DNA from: Candidatus Undinarchaeales archaeon
GTDB lineage: Archaea; SpSt-1190; JASMDC01
Assembly (NCBI GenBank): GCA_030753015.1
Contig: JASMDC010000010.1
Coordinates: 32,099 to 96,098 of the forward strand
Reading direction: 5' to 3'
DNA length: 64,000 nt
Below the pieces are notes generated by a model. It was not told the DNA's origin. It worked only from the letters and a program-made list of their open reading frames with translations, and did not search any database. The position numbers were made by a program, and so were the translations under genes. Shown piece after piece: positions 35,361 to 43,682 of the stretch; the first letter of the stretch is position 1, and the number at the start of each line of letters is the position of its first letter.

Positions 35361-35687
35361 TCACTCGGCGCGGCTGATCCTCTTCTTGGTCTTCCTCTCG
35401 ACCCGTTCGTTCTTGCGTGCCAGGCGCTCCAGATCGGGATTGACGCCGTGGAAATAGTACTTGAGCACGAGGAACGCCAGGATGAGGAAGGGCGAGAGCA
35501 CGGCGAGCACGATGGTGGCATACTCGCACTGTGGGCCCGGATCACGCCATGAGCAGTAGAGGGAGCCCGCGGTCCCGGTGAACACGATGGGGAGGAAGAG
35601 ATAGAGGAGGAAAAGCCATATGATGACGATATCGGTCGCTAGGAGCACGACCTCCCGTGGGATCCCCGAGCCCTGGTCCACGAGCAT
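35361..35687 (-). CDS. Small membrane protein with three hydrophobic segments
   Basis: A 108-residue protein I do not recognise. Hydrophobic stretches (LLATDIVIIWLFLLYLFLPIVF and TIVLAVLSPFLILAFLVLKYYF) surround a short loop with two Cys (LYCSWRDPGPQCEY) that could form an extracytoplasmic disulfide. The C-terminus is strongly basic (ARKNERVERKTKKR). It has its own TATA-like CCATAAAAAGG at 35705-35715, about 24 nt upstream. It lies 37 nt before the permease start, which overlaps the permease promoter region. Confidence 0.65.
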   Translation of the reverse strand: MLVDQGSGIPREVVLLATDIVIIWLFLLYLFLPIVFTGTAGSLYCSWRDPGPQCEYATIVLAVLSPFLILAFLVLKYYFHGVNPDLERLARKNERVERKTKKRISRAE

Positions 35688-35822
35688 GGGTGATGCGGCG
35701 CATCCATAAAAAGGCTTCGCCCCCCGACCGTGCGAAAGTGACTCACAGATTCAAAATGTATATATACAGCCTTACCCGCTGGACCCCGGCATCGGGTATG
35801 AAGCCCGAACGGGGTGTGCGAG

Positions 35823-37007
35823 ATGGATATACGGGACGGGAACCTTGGAGCGTATCACACGTACGAGGAGGCGATGGAGGAGATCGAGCGGGTCGCCGCC
35901 GAGAATCCTGACATCGCCAGGGTGGAGACCATCGGTTATTCCACCTACGGCAGACCGATAAAGGCCATCAAGATATCCAAGGACGTGGACGTGGAGGATC
36001 CGGACAAGCCCGAAGTGCTCTACATGGGCCAGACCCACGCTCGTGAGGTCATCTCGGCCGAGGCCAGCCTCGGTGTAGTCGACCGACTCATCGACGGATA
36101 CGGGACCGACGACTACGTCACCGGTCTCGTTGACTCCCGCCAGATCTGGGTCGTGCCCGTGGTCAATCCGGACGGTTCCATGAAGGTCGCAGAGGACGTC
36201 ACCGCGAGGGGCGACTCGTCCTGGCGCGGTAATTGTCGTGACAACAACGGCAACGGGAAGGTCGATGACGGCGACGGTGTCGACCTCAACCGCAACTGGG
36301 CTCGCAACTGGGGCGGCCAGGGTTCCAGCGGGACACCCGGCAGCCAGACCTACCGCGGCCCGGCACCATTCAGCGAGCCCGAGACGGCCGCCATCAAGAA
36401 GCTTGCCGAGGAGCACGACTTCGTCACCTCGGTCTCGTTCCACTCATACTCGGGGCTCATCCTCTATCCACTTGGGTACACGACGACCCCGGCCAAGGAC
36501 GAGGACCTCCTGAGATCGATCGCCGAGAACATGCGCGACCATCAGCCTTACGAGAAATACATAGCCGAGAAGTCCTCGGACCTCTACGTGGCGTCCGGCG
36601 ACTCGGACGACTGGCTCTACGAGGACATGGGCGTGCTCGCATTCACCTTCGAGGTCTACAAGGGGGGTAACAGCTGGTGGAACACATTCAAGCAGTTCAA
36701 TCCACCCGAGGACCGCATCCAGTACCACGTGGACAACGTCGTCCCCGCGGCCCTCTACGCGGCAGAGATCGCTGACGATCCGTCCCAGGCGCTCATCGAG
36801 CGGGAAGAGCGGGACGCCCAGGGGCCGCCCGCGCCCGAGGGTCCCCGCGATCCGGCCGACTACTGGCCTGAGGACGACAACCCATACTTCGGCGGCTTAC
36901 CGGGCGACTTCATGCTCAATGAGCTCACCCCCGGGTACCGCGGGACCGACGAGGACCCGGCCGAGGCCTACCGCCGCGCCGAGTGCGAGCCCGACTGCGA
37001 AGGATAG
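35823..37007 (+). CDS. Zinc carboxypeptidase (M14), copy 1, no signal peptide
   Basis: A 394-residue metallocarboxypeptidase that removes C-terminal residues. The zinc ligands are H72 and E75 in QTHARE and H207 in SFHSYSG; R157 in DLNRN binds substrate and E277 in FTFEVYKG is the general base. The chain starts directly with the catalytic domain (MDIRDGNLGAYHTYEE), with no signal or pro-peptide, so it should act in the cytoplasm. It ends in an acidic/Pro-rich extension of about 60 residues. Promoter ATGTATATATAC is at 35757-35768. The ATG at 35814 in the same frame is possible, but the paralogue starts at the same MDIRDGN. Confidence 0.9.
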   Translation: MDIRDGNLGAYHTYEEAMEEIERVAAENPDIARVETIGYSTYGRPIKAIKISKDVDVEDPDKPEVLYMGQTHAREVISAEASLGVVDRLIDGYGTDDYVTGLVDSRQIWVVPVVNPDGSMKVAEDVTARGDSSWRGNCRDNNGNGKVDDGDGVDLNRNWARNWGGQGSSGTPGSQTYRGPAPFSEPETAAIKKLAEEHDFVTSVSFHSYSGLILYPLGYTTTPAKDEDLLRSIAENMRDHQPYEKYIAEKSSDLYVASGDSDDWLYEDMGVLAFTFEVYKGGNSWWNTFKQFNPPEDRIQYHVDNVVPAALYAAEIADDPSQALIEREERDAQGPPAPEGPRDPADYWPEDDNPYFGGLPGDFMLNELTPGYRGTDEDPAEAYRRAECEPDCEG

Positions 37008-37171
37008 TCGCTTCGAAGGACTAGAGGAGCCCACCTCGCAAGTCGTACCGCTGTCGATGGGCCCCTGCCCTACGTCCATCGACGTGCAAATGTATATAAA
37101 CCGGCTAAGGTGCTAGAATTCTCACCGGGACAGGGGTCGGTGGACCTCTCGACCGACAGGGGTACAGAGAG
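37008..37171 (+). promoter_or_regulatory. Duplicated promoter region between the two M14 genes
   Basis: Contains TGTATATAAA (37091-37100), the counterpart of the ATGTATATATAC upstream of copy 1. A leader of about 50 nt follows, with a purine-rich GAGAGATG at the second start. Confidence 0.5.
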
Positions 37172-38260
37172 ATGGACATTCGGGACGGTAACCTTGGAGC
37201 GTATCATACGTATGAAGAGGCCATGGAGGAGATCGAGCGGGTAGCTGCAGAGCACCCGGACATCGCCAGGATCGAGACCATCGGTTATTCCACCTACGGT
37301 CGACCGATCAAGGCTATCAAGATCTCCAAGGACGTGGACGTAGAGGATCCTGACAAACCTGAAGTGCTGTACATGGGCCAGACCCACGCCCGCGAGGTCA
37401 TCTCGGCCGAGGTGAGCCTGGGTGTCATCGACCGTCTCGTCGACGGTTACGGGACCGACGACTACGTAACCGGTCTTGTGGACTCACGCCAGATCTGGGT
37501 GGTGCCCGTGGTCAACCCCGACGGCGCCGTGCAGGTAGCAAAAGAGGTCACCGAGACGGGCGACTCGTCCTGGCGCGGTAACTGCCGTGACAACAACGGC
37601 AGCGGCACGGTCGACTCCGGCGACGGCGTGGACCTCAATCGCAACTTCGGGCGAGGTTGGGGCGGTTCCGGCTCCAGCGGCAGCCCCGGCAGCCAGACCT
37701 ACCGCGGCCCAGCACCCTTCAGTGAGCCGGAGACGGCGGCCATCAAGGACCTTGTGGACAAGCATGACTTCGTCACCAGCGTGTCGTTCCACTCATACTC
37801 GGGACTCATCCTCTACCCCACCGCGTACACCAATGATCCGGCCGAGGACCACGACCTGCTGAAGTCCATCGCCGAGAACATGCGGGACCGCCAGCCCCAC
37901 GAGAAGTACGTGGCTCAGAAGTGCACTGACCTCTACGTGGCATCGGGCATCTCCGACGATTGGCTCTACGAGGACAAAGGCGTCATGGCCTTCACCTTCG
38001 AGATCTACAAGGGCGGCAGTGGTTGGTGGAACACCTTCAAGCGGTTCAATCCGCCCGAGGAGGATATCCAGTACCACGTGGACAACAACGTTGGTGCGGC
38101 CCTCTACGCGGCTGAGATCGCCGACGATCCGAGCCAGGCACTGACCGAGCGTGCCGAGCGCGACGCCAAGGGCGGACCCTTCGACCGCTCGGTGTCGACG
38201 TACGAGGACTTCGCCGAATATATCGGCCACGAGACGGAAGGGTACGACGTCCCTGCCTAG
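37172..38260 (+). CDS. Zinc carboxypeptidase (M14), copy 2, no signal peptide
   Basis: A 362-residue tandem paralogue of the preceding gene. It keeps all catalytic residues (QTHARE, DLNRNF, SFHSYSG, FTFEIYKG) and is nearly identical over the first 110 residues. It differs mainly in substrate-side loops (NNGSGTVDSGDG, TAYTNDPAEDH) and has a shorter, different C-terminal tail ending EGYDVPA. Like copy 1 it lacks a signal peptide. The pair arose by duplication that included the promoter. Different loops suggest different C-terminal preferences (inference). Confidence 0.9.
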   Translation: MDIRDGNLGAYHTYEEAMEEIERVAAEHPDIARIETIGYSTYGRPIKAIKISKDVDVEDPDKPEVLYMGQTHAREVISAEVSLGVIDRLVDGYGTDDYVTGLVDSRQIWVVPVVNPDGAVQVAKEVTETGDSSWRGNCRDNNGSGTVDSGDGVDLNRNFGRGWGGSGSSGSPGSQTYRGPAPFSEPETAAIKDLVDKHDFVTSVSFHSYSGLILYPTAYTNDPAEDHDLLKSIAENMRDRQPHEKYVAQKCTDLYVASGISDDWLYEDKGVMAFTFEIYKGGSGWWNTFKRFNPPEEDIQYHVDNNVGAALYAAEIADDPSQALTERAERDAKGGPFDRSVSTYEDFAEYIGHETEGYDVPA

Positions 38261-38278
38261 GTCAACGTCTCAGGTGTA

Positions 38279-38872
38279 TCATCTATCAAAAGGAGCGAGC
38301 AGTCGGTCGAGCGCCTCGGGGGCGGTCGCCCCGTGGAGCTGGTAGCTGTACTCGAAGCTCTTCTGGCCCATACGGTCGTCCAGGCGGATCACGAGCGTGT
38401 CGTCCACCCGGTCGATGTCGATGACTGCGTAGTTGGACGCATCATCACCGTTCGGTGTGAAGCCGTCCACGGACACGTCGAGCGTGTCGGGCGCTATTGC
38501 TGCGTGGAGGCACGCCCCGGCGTTCTCGAGGTAGACGTCCATCCCGGCGAACGAGCCGTCGGGTGCGTAGATCCCGAACACCCGGGCCTCGAAGTGGGAT
38601 CCCTCAACCTTGTGCTCCAGTGTTGCATAGCCCGTGTCGGAGCGGATGTCGTTCCGCACCTCTTCTTTGAGACCGTCCGCCTCGGTGCACGAAGTACGGA
38701 TGACACCGTAGAAATCAGTGCCCGGGGAGACGTACCTTCCCTCCTCGTCAGCGTGCCGCTTGATGACCAGGCGATGGTTCCCCGCTGAAAGGCTCACTTC
38801 GTCGAGACCTAGGGAAGCGTGCTCGTCGAGGTACCCTTCGACCGTGAGGGACAGATGGTCGCCGTACTCCAT
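38279..38872 (-). CDS. Hypothetical protein, beta-rich
   Basis: A 197-residue protein of unknown function, with alternating hydrophobic patterns suggesting beta sheets (HLSLTVEGYLDE, VIDIDRVDDTLVIRLDD). No motif, signal peptide or TM segment was found. The ATG at 38872 was chosen because CATATAAACC at 38903-38912 makes a good TATA box with a leader of about 8 nt; ATG 38905 is possible if a second box at 38963-38970 is used instead. It converges on the carboxypeptidase gene and diverges from pheA. Confidence 0.55.
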   Translation of the reverse strand: MEYGDHLSLTVEGYLDEHASLGLDEVSLSAGNHRLVIKRHADEEGRYVSPGTDFYGVIRTSCTEADGLKEEVRNDIRSDTGYATLEHKVEGSHFEARVFGIYAPDGSFAGMDVYLENAGACLHAAIAPDTLDVSVDGFTPNGDDASNYAVIDIDRVDDTLVIRLDDRMGQKSFEYSYQLHGATAPEALDRLLAPFDR

Positions 38873-39002
38873 GGTCAACGGATACCGCGCCGGAACGACC
38901 GCCATATAAACCTTCTCTTTCGGGCGCCGTTCCCTCTGTTGCGGAGATCTGCACCCCATCCACATTTAAATCCGACCCGGCCCAACCTTCATCGGTATCG
39001 AC

Positions 39003-39824
39003 ATGACCGTTTCCGTTGCCTTCCAGGGCGAGCGCGGCGCCTTCAGCGAGGCGGCAGCTATCAAGTACTTCGGTAACGGAGTGAAGCCCGTGCCGCTGCC
39101 ATCCTTCGAGGAGGTGTTCGCAGCGGTCCACGACGGGCAGTGCGTGTACGGGATCGTCCCCATCGAGAACTCCCTTGCCGGCTCGATCCACCGTAACTAC
39201 GACCTGCTGGTGCGTCACAACCTCCACATAGTGGGCGAGGTGAACCTGCGGATCATCCACTGTCTCATCGTCAATCCCGGCGTCACACTCAAGGAAATCA
39301 AGCGGGTGTATTCCCATCCCCAGGCGCTGGCCCAGTGCGAGGGTTCCATCACCCAGATCGGAGCCGAGCCATTCCCGACCTACGACACCGCGGGCGCGGT
39401 CCGTTTCATCAAGGAGCAGGCCGTCACGGACGGTGCTGCCATCGCCAGCCGACAGGCTGCCGTGGACTGGGAGATGGATGTGCTCCAGGAGGGGATGGAG
39501 GACTGGGGAGAGAACCTCACCCGGTTCCTGGTCCTTTCACCGAAGGAAGAGGTGCCCGAGAGCGATGCAAAGACGTCCATCGTGTTCGCCATGAAGGACG
39601 TGCCTGGGGCCCTGTTCAAGGCACTCTCGGTGTTCGCCCTGCGCGACATCAACCTCACCAAGATCGAATCACGTCCCCTACGAGGACAACCCTGGCAGTA
39701 CCTGTTCTACCTGGACTTCGAGGGGACGATGGCAGAGGAGCGCTGCCAGCGCGCCATCGGCCACCTCGGCGAGATCACAAGCTACTTCCGACTACTGGGA
39801 TCGTACTCTGCGGCGACGGAGTGA
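39003..39824 (+). CDS. pheA: Prephenate dehydratase
   Basis: A 273-residue monofunctional prephenate dehydratase, converting prephenate to phenylpyruvate in phenylalanine synthesis. The catalytic region begins VAFQGERGAFSEAAA and includes GIVPIENSLAGSIHRNYDLL and the late LTRFLVLSPKE. The C-terminal ACT domain carries GALFKALSVFALRDINLTKIESRP-type residues (GALFKAL and ESRP), the Phe-sensing site, so feedback inhibition by phenylalanine is expected. Length matches the archaeal enzyme. An ATTTAAAT box at 38963-38970 lies about 37 nt before the ATG. Confidence 0.95.
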   Translation: MTVSVAFQGERGAFSEAAAIKYFGNGVKPVPLPSFEEVFAAVHDGQCVYGIVPIENSLAGSIHRNYDLLVRHNLHIVGEVNLRIIHCLIVNPGVTLKEIKRVYSHPQALAQCEGSITQIGAEPFPTYDTAGAVRFIKEQAVTDGAAIASRQAAVDWEMDVLQEGMEDWGENLTRFLVLSPKEEVPESDAKTSIVFAMKDVPGALFKALSVFALRDINLTKIESRPLRGQPWQYLFYLDFEGTMAEERCQRAIGHLGEITSYFRLLGSYSAATE

Positions 39825-39840
39825 GGTCTAGTCCGCTGCA

Positions 39841-39990
39841 TCAAGGCATTCGTTCTTGAGCCTGGCGAAGGCGAGAGCACGTGCTCGGTTCCCGTTCGGC
39901 TCCGCGCAACGACATGTCGAGCGTATAGGCAAGACCTGCCACGCCGACGACCAGGAGCAGCACCATCGCCGCTACCTGTTTGGGCTCCAT
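39841..39990 (-). CDS. Small single-TM protein (49 aa)
   Basis: MEPKQVAAMVLLLVVGVAGL begins a 49-residue protein with one TM helix and a charged Arg/Glu-rich tail. The ATG at 39990 lies exactly 27 nt from the centre of GAATATAAAA (40014-40023 on this strand), which argues for a genuine leaderless gene. An ATG at 40014 in the same frame would sit inside the TATA box. Function unknown. Confidence 0.5.
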   Translation of the reverse strand: MEPKQVAAMVLLLVVGVAGLAYTLDMSLRGAEREPSTCSRLRQAQERMP

Positions 39991-40064
39991 ACGGTGTCTG
40001 GGAGCGTTCACCATTTTATATTCATCATCGTGCCGCTCCGGATTGGCCGCCTCGCCAAAACGCC

Positions 40065-40072
40065 TATAAATG
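40065..40072 (+). promoter_or_regulatory. TATA box deciding the start of the 225-aa gene
   Basis: TATAAATG, centred 26 nt before the ATG at 40094. The in-frame ATG at 40070 is part of this box and cannot be the start. Confidence 0.6.
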
Positions 40073-40093
40073 TATCCCCACATCCCGCCCCCG

Positions 40094-40771
40094 ATGGTGG
40101 ACCCGCCTGACGGCAAGGACGGATCGGAGGACCTCTACCTCAACGACCTCGCCCAGCCCGCATGCCGTCACGGAACGCCCATGACACGGCCCCAGCTGGC
40201 ACACCGTATCGGCGTGTTCTTCCAGGAAGAGAAGTGGGAGGTGCGCCAGGAAGGGGGCACCACAGGTCCGGAGCACGGGTTCGATCTGCTCCTCAGGAAG
40301 GGACGGCGGGGGGCTGCCGTCACCGTCCTCACCAGTAACTCCCTAAGAGACGTGGACGAGGCCGCACGCCACATCCGAGCGCTCCAGGAACAGCGCCCCC
40401 AGGTGAAGCCGTACCTCGGGATCGACTGCACCCAGTTGACCTCGCTCTTGCGGGGGGACGTCGGAGCGGCCACCCTTGCGTGTGTCGAGGAACTGGGCGC
40501 GGGCATTGTGGCCGTGTCCCCTGATGCCGTGCTCCTTCTGGAGAACGTGGACGACGTTGACTGGCACGACAAGGACTTCTCACATTGCTTTGGATGCCCC
40601 GCATGCGAGGGGTTCGTCATCGATCCATTCGGCTATCTCTTGTTCAGGTTCGGACTGGCCCACGCCATCAAGGCAGTGGGGGCCGAGGAGTTCCAGGCCA
40701 TGACCGGTGTCGACCTCAACATCTCGGTGGAGGACGCCGAGCGGGACCTGGTGGGCGAGCCGGAGGAATAA
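40094..40771 (+). CDS. Hypothetical protein with CxxC motif
   Basis: A 225-residue protein I do not recognise. The N-terminal half (FFQEEKWEVRQEGGTTGPEH, then GFDLLLRKGRRGAAVTVL) has the E-D-x-K-like spacing of restriction-endonuclease-fold domains, but a Lys in the right strand is not certain. The second half contains HCFGCPACEGFVID, a CxxC that may bind zinc. It is followed after 32 nt by the PMI-like gene, which has its own TATA-like CTCTTAAGCC, so co-transcription is not required. Confidence 0.55.
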   Translation: MVDPPDGKDGSEDLYLNDLAQPACRHGTPMTRPQLAHRIGVFFQEEKWEVRQEGGTTGPEHGFDLLLRKGRRGAAVTVLTSNSLRDVDEAARHIRALQEQRPQVKPYLGIDCTQLTSLLRGDVGAATLACVEELGAGIVAVSPDAVLLLENVDDVDWHDKDFSHCFGCPACEGFVIDPFGYLLFRFGLAHAIKAVGAEEFQAMTGVDLNISVEDAERDLVGEPEE

Positions 40772-40803
40772 CCCTCTTAAGCCTTCACCCGCTATCCTGT
40801 CCC

Positions 40804-42033
40804 ATGGCCGCGGACACCGACATGATCATCCCATCGTACATCGAACGCACCGGTGGCGTGCTGCGGATGGTACCCAACTTCCAGGCCCGGTTCTACCGGG
40901 ACGGTGGCAGGTTCCCGGGCGTGAACCGTGGTGACGGCAGGCCCGTGGACGAGCTGGGGAACTTCGTCGACGAGCGTTGGCTGTTCTCCATCACGCGCAT
41001 CGAGCAGGAGGGAGCTTCTGGCGAGGACGGGCTCAGCACCGTGGCCGATGAGGACGGCAGCCCGCTCTGCACGCTCGACGCTCTCGTACGCGCACACGCC
41101 GACATCATGCTAGGCGCCGACTACGTGGCGGCCCACGGTGGGCCGGGCGTGGCCATCTTCGAGCTGCTGGCAAAGATCCTCGACATAGGTTCACGGCCCG
41201 ACGACCGTATCAACTGTCACATCCATCCGCGAAAGGACGAGGCCTACTACTACCCGCCCATCCGCGGACAGGACGACGTCTATCTGGCCATGGGTTTCTT
41301 CGGGGGCACTCGCGACCGCGTACGGCAGTGCCTCGAGCAGGCCGTGAGCGGAGAGCGGGCGGACAGCATTCTTCATCTCCAGCCCCACTTCCGGCTCAAG
41401 GTGGGGAGCGGATGGCACGTGTACGCCGGGATGCCCCACTCGCCCGTAGGCTACGTGTTCGAGCTCCAGCGGCCTCGCGACGACTTCAGGCTCCTCCAGC
41501 TCTACCACAGGGGCCAGGACAAGCTGTTCGAGCCCGACCTCCTGCTCCGGGGGGACGATGCCGTGGAGGCTGCGATGGCGGACATCGACTGGGCGATGGC
41601 CGAGAGCCCCTACATCTGGCACCTCTTCCACGTCGAGCCCGAGCGCATCGAGGAAACGTCGGTCGCGGGCGTCGTGGAGGAACGATGGGTGTTCAATCCC
41701 GACCGAACACGGCTGTGGAGCGGCAAGGAGGTCGTGCTGGAGCCGGGGAAGACCTACACGTCCCGCGAACAGGGTGCCTACGGCCTCTTCGTGTTCACGG
41801 GGAAGGGCACCGTGGCAGGGCTCGACGTCGCTGCCGGTGATCCGGAGCGGGACGAGCTCTTCGTCTCCCACCGTGCTGGGACGGCAGGGATCGAGGTAAC
41901 CAACACCGGCGACTGTCCGCTCGTGTTCTACACCTTCTTCCCGGCGGACGTGAACACCGCACCCCTGCTGTACGACGATCAGCGGTTCAGGGAATGGATG
42001 GCAGTCACGAGCATCGAGCCCAGAGGCTACTGA
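40804..42033 (+). CDS. Phosphomannose-isomerase-like double-cupin protein
   Basis: A 409-residue protein resembling class I mannose-6-phosphate isomerases. The metal site is visible as NCHIHPRKDEAYY (H-x-H and E, near residues 140-150), with a later H in the GMPHSPVGYVFELQ cupin strand. A second, degenerate cupin lies near the C-terminus (KTYTSREQGAYGLFVFTGKG). It probably acts on a sugar phosphate or sugar acid, but the specific substrate is uncertain since the active-site Arg/Lys set of true PMI is not obvious. ATG 40804 follows CTCTTAAGCC by about 26 nt; an upstream ATG at 40585 falls inside the previous gene. Confidence 0.65.
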   Translation: MAADTDMIIPSYIERTGGVLRMVPNFQARFYRDGGRFPGVNRGDGRPVDELGNFVDERWLFSITRIEQEGASGEDGLSTVADEDGSPLCTLDALVRAHADIMLGADYVAAHGGPGVAIFELLAKILDIGSRPDDRINCHIHPRKDEAYYYPPIRGQDDVYLAMGFFGGTRDRVRQCLEQAVSGERADSILHLQPHFRLKVGSGWHVYAGMPHSPVGYVFELQRPRDDFRLLQLYHRGQDKLFEPDLLLRGDDAVEAAMADIDWAMAESPYIWHLFHVEPERIEETSVAGVVEERWVFNPDRTRLWSGKEVVLEPGKTYTSREQGAYGLFVFTGKGTVAGLDVAAGDPERDELFVSHRAGTAGIEVTNTGDCPLVFYTFFPADVNTAPLLYDDQRFREWMAVTSIEPRGY

Positions 42034-42042
42034 CGGCCCGCC

Positions 42043-42321
42043 CTACTCCTCGAAAGAGAACCCAGGGCAGCCAGCATCTTCGAGATCGGTCCCGGTGATC
42101 GGGAAGGCGCGGCATTGGAGCGGTCTGTGCTCGTAGATGGAGCATCCGGTTCCCCCGTCCTCGAGCTCGACGAGGTAGGGGCAGTAGACACCGAGCTTGC
42201 AGCATCGTCCGCATCGCTGGCATGAACCCTTTCTTCTGGCGTGCTGGGACGCGATGAAATCCTTCTTTAGATGGGATTGGTAGAAGCGTCGCACCTTACC
42301 CACCCAGTGTCGAAAGGCCAT
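42043..42321 (-). CDS. YkgJ-type CxxCxxCC zinc/iron-chelating protein
   Basis: A 92-residue protein of the YkgJ/CxxCxxCC family. It has SCQRCGRCCKLG followed by CPYL, GCSIYEHRPLQCRAFP and a final Cys near the end. The metal-binding Cys pattern is complete; function in archaea is unknown, although some relatives act near flagellar or methyltransferase genes. The start at 42321 is set by CTTTAAGT on the plus strand (minus ACTTAAAG) 27 nt upstream, inside the end of the Cys-repeat protein gene. The longer frame to 42570 overlaps that gene and is rejected. Confidence 0.78.
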   Translation of the reverse strand: MAFRHWVGKVRRFYQSHLKKDFIASQHARRKGSCQRCGRCCKLGVYCPYLVELEDGGTGCSIYEHRPLQCRAFPITGTDLEDAGCPGFSFEE

Positions 42322-42346
42322 CCGGCACGCGGCCAACCGCCATCCT

Positions 42347-43636
42347 TTAAGTCGTTTTGCCGGTGCGCTCGCGACACACCCTCTGGAGGTCGGCGTCCTC
42401 GATGTCCTTGCAATTCCCGTCACGATGGAGGCGCCGCGCCACCGCATAGAGGCAAGCATCGCGTCCTGCAGGCGTGGTCGTGAGATCGCACGCCTCGGCC
42501 ATGACGTCGGGGGCCGGGGAGTACACTCGTGCTGCGCGGGATGCCAGGCAGCGCTCGAGCTGGTCACCACGGGCGGAGAGGTCGCAGGTGCGCAGGTACG
42601 TCTCCAGGTCGGACGATGCCCAGGCGCGGTCTATCGCGGTCTCCCGCTCCTCGGGATCGGAGAGGGACCATGCACCGGCCAGGATGGGGGCGGGATCACG
42701 TGGCGGCATCCGTGTGATGGTCTCGAGCACGCAGGCGTCGCGCGACTCGATCAGGTCGAGCATAGCGCACACGTCCAGTGCGCCCTGGGGATCATGGTCG
42801 GCTTGTGCCTTCGCTACCGTCCTGAGACACGTATCCTCATCGTCCAGCTGAAGGCAGACATCGACAGCGCCGCCGGGATCAGCAAGGACGCTGCCCCGGG
42901 CCACGGCCATGAGGCACCGGGCGTCCCCCGAGCACAGACCGATCGTTGCGTTGGGTCCCGCGAACCGGGCCACGACGGGAGCGATACGGAGACGACATGT
43001 CCGTCTGCGTGTGGCGTTGGTGATGGTGTCGCACGCCTCGATTGAGAGCTGGAGGTGGCCCTCCGCGAGCCTGAAGGCGACCGTCTCAAGGCAGGTATCT
43101 GCTTTCGGACCTGCCCGCGTGCACACATCGATTGCCTGGCCGGGGTGAGCATGCTCGAGCACTGCACGCGAGGCGCACTCCATGCACCGGTCCCTGGCCT
43201 CTCCCAGTGGTTCGCACGCGGATGTCGCCTCGGCGGACGGTCGGTCCGCCACGTCCCACACCATGCACGCACACTCTCCACGAGGGACATCGTCGCTGGC
43301 AGTTTCAGTGCAAGCGGTGATACCTTCCTCGATGTTCCATAGTCCTGCTGCCACCCTCCCGGCGGCTTCATGGGAGAACCGGTCCACGCAGATGGGACGC
43401 AGCCCTGCGTGGTCCAGCACCTGGCATGTACGGCCCCACGCGGTCGGGGCCTCTCCGACCAGAGGACGGAGGACATGGTCAAGACACGCGATCGGGTCCG
43501 GATCCAAGGCGCACCGGGACGCGAGCACCCCGAGGGCCGCGGGCGGGCTGATGGAAGCGAACAAACCTGCGACCGCCATCACAAGGGCGAGTAAGCCCAT
43601 CGCTCGTCGTTCACGAGATGACCTGCCCACGGTCAT
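42347..43636 (-). CDS. Exported Cys-pair helical-repeat protein
   Basis: A 429-residue protein of unknown function. A hydrophobic N-terminal segment (GLLALVMAVAGLFASISPP, residues 14-32) is a likely signal peptide or anchor. The rest is built of roughly 28-33-residue units, each with two Cys spaced 8-14 residues apart, for example AIDVCTRAGPKADTCLETVA, AVDVCLQLDDEDTCLRTVAK and ALDVCAMLDLIESRDACVLE. Such units suggest an alpha-helical solenoid stabilised by disulfides outside the cell. The last units degenerate. It lies 46 nt after hom on the same strand, but there is no other link to threonine synthesis. Confidence 0.7.
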   Translation of the reverse strand: MTVGRSSRERRAMGLLALVMAVAGLFASISPPAALGVLASRCALDPDPIACLDHVLRPLVGEAPTAWGRTCQVLDHAGLRPICVDRFSHEAAGRVAAGLWNIEEGITACTETASDDVPRGECACMVWDVADRPSAEATSACEPLGEARDRCMECASRAVLEHAHPGQAIDVCTRAGPKADTCLETVAFRLAEGHLQLSIEACDTITNATRRRTCRLRIAPVVARFAGPNATIGLCSGDARCLMAVARGSVLADPGGAVDVCLQLDDEDTCLRTVAKAQADHDPQGALDVCAMLDLIESRDACVLETITRMPPRDPAPILAGAWSLSDPEERETAIDRAWASSDLETYLRTCDLSARGDQLERCLASRAARVYSPAPDVMAEACDLTTTPAGRDACLYAVARRLHRDGNCKDIEDADLQRVCRERTGKTT

Positions 43637-43682
43637 TGGGATGGACGGTAACCTTTTTGAGGTTGGTGGAGGCGGACCGGCC

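Noticed and set aside
38873-39002. Additional divergent small gene between the 197-aa protein and pheA
   Set aside because: The sequence is accounted for by two TATA boxes and leaders; no short frame with a ribosome site was found.
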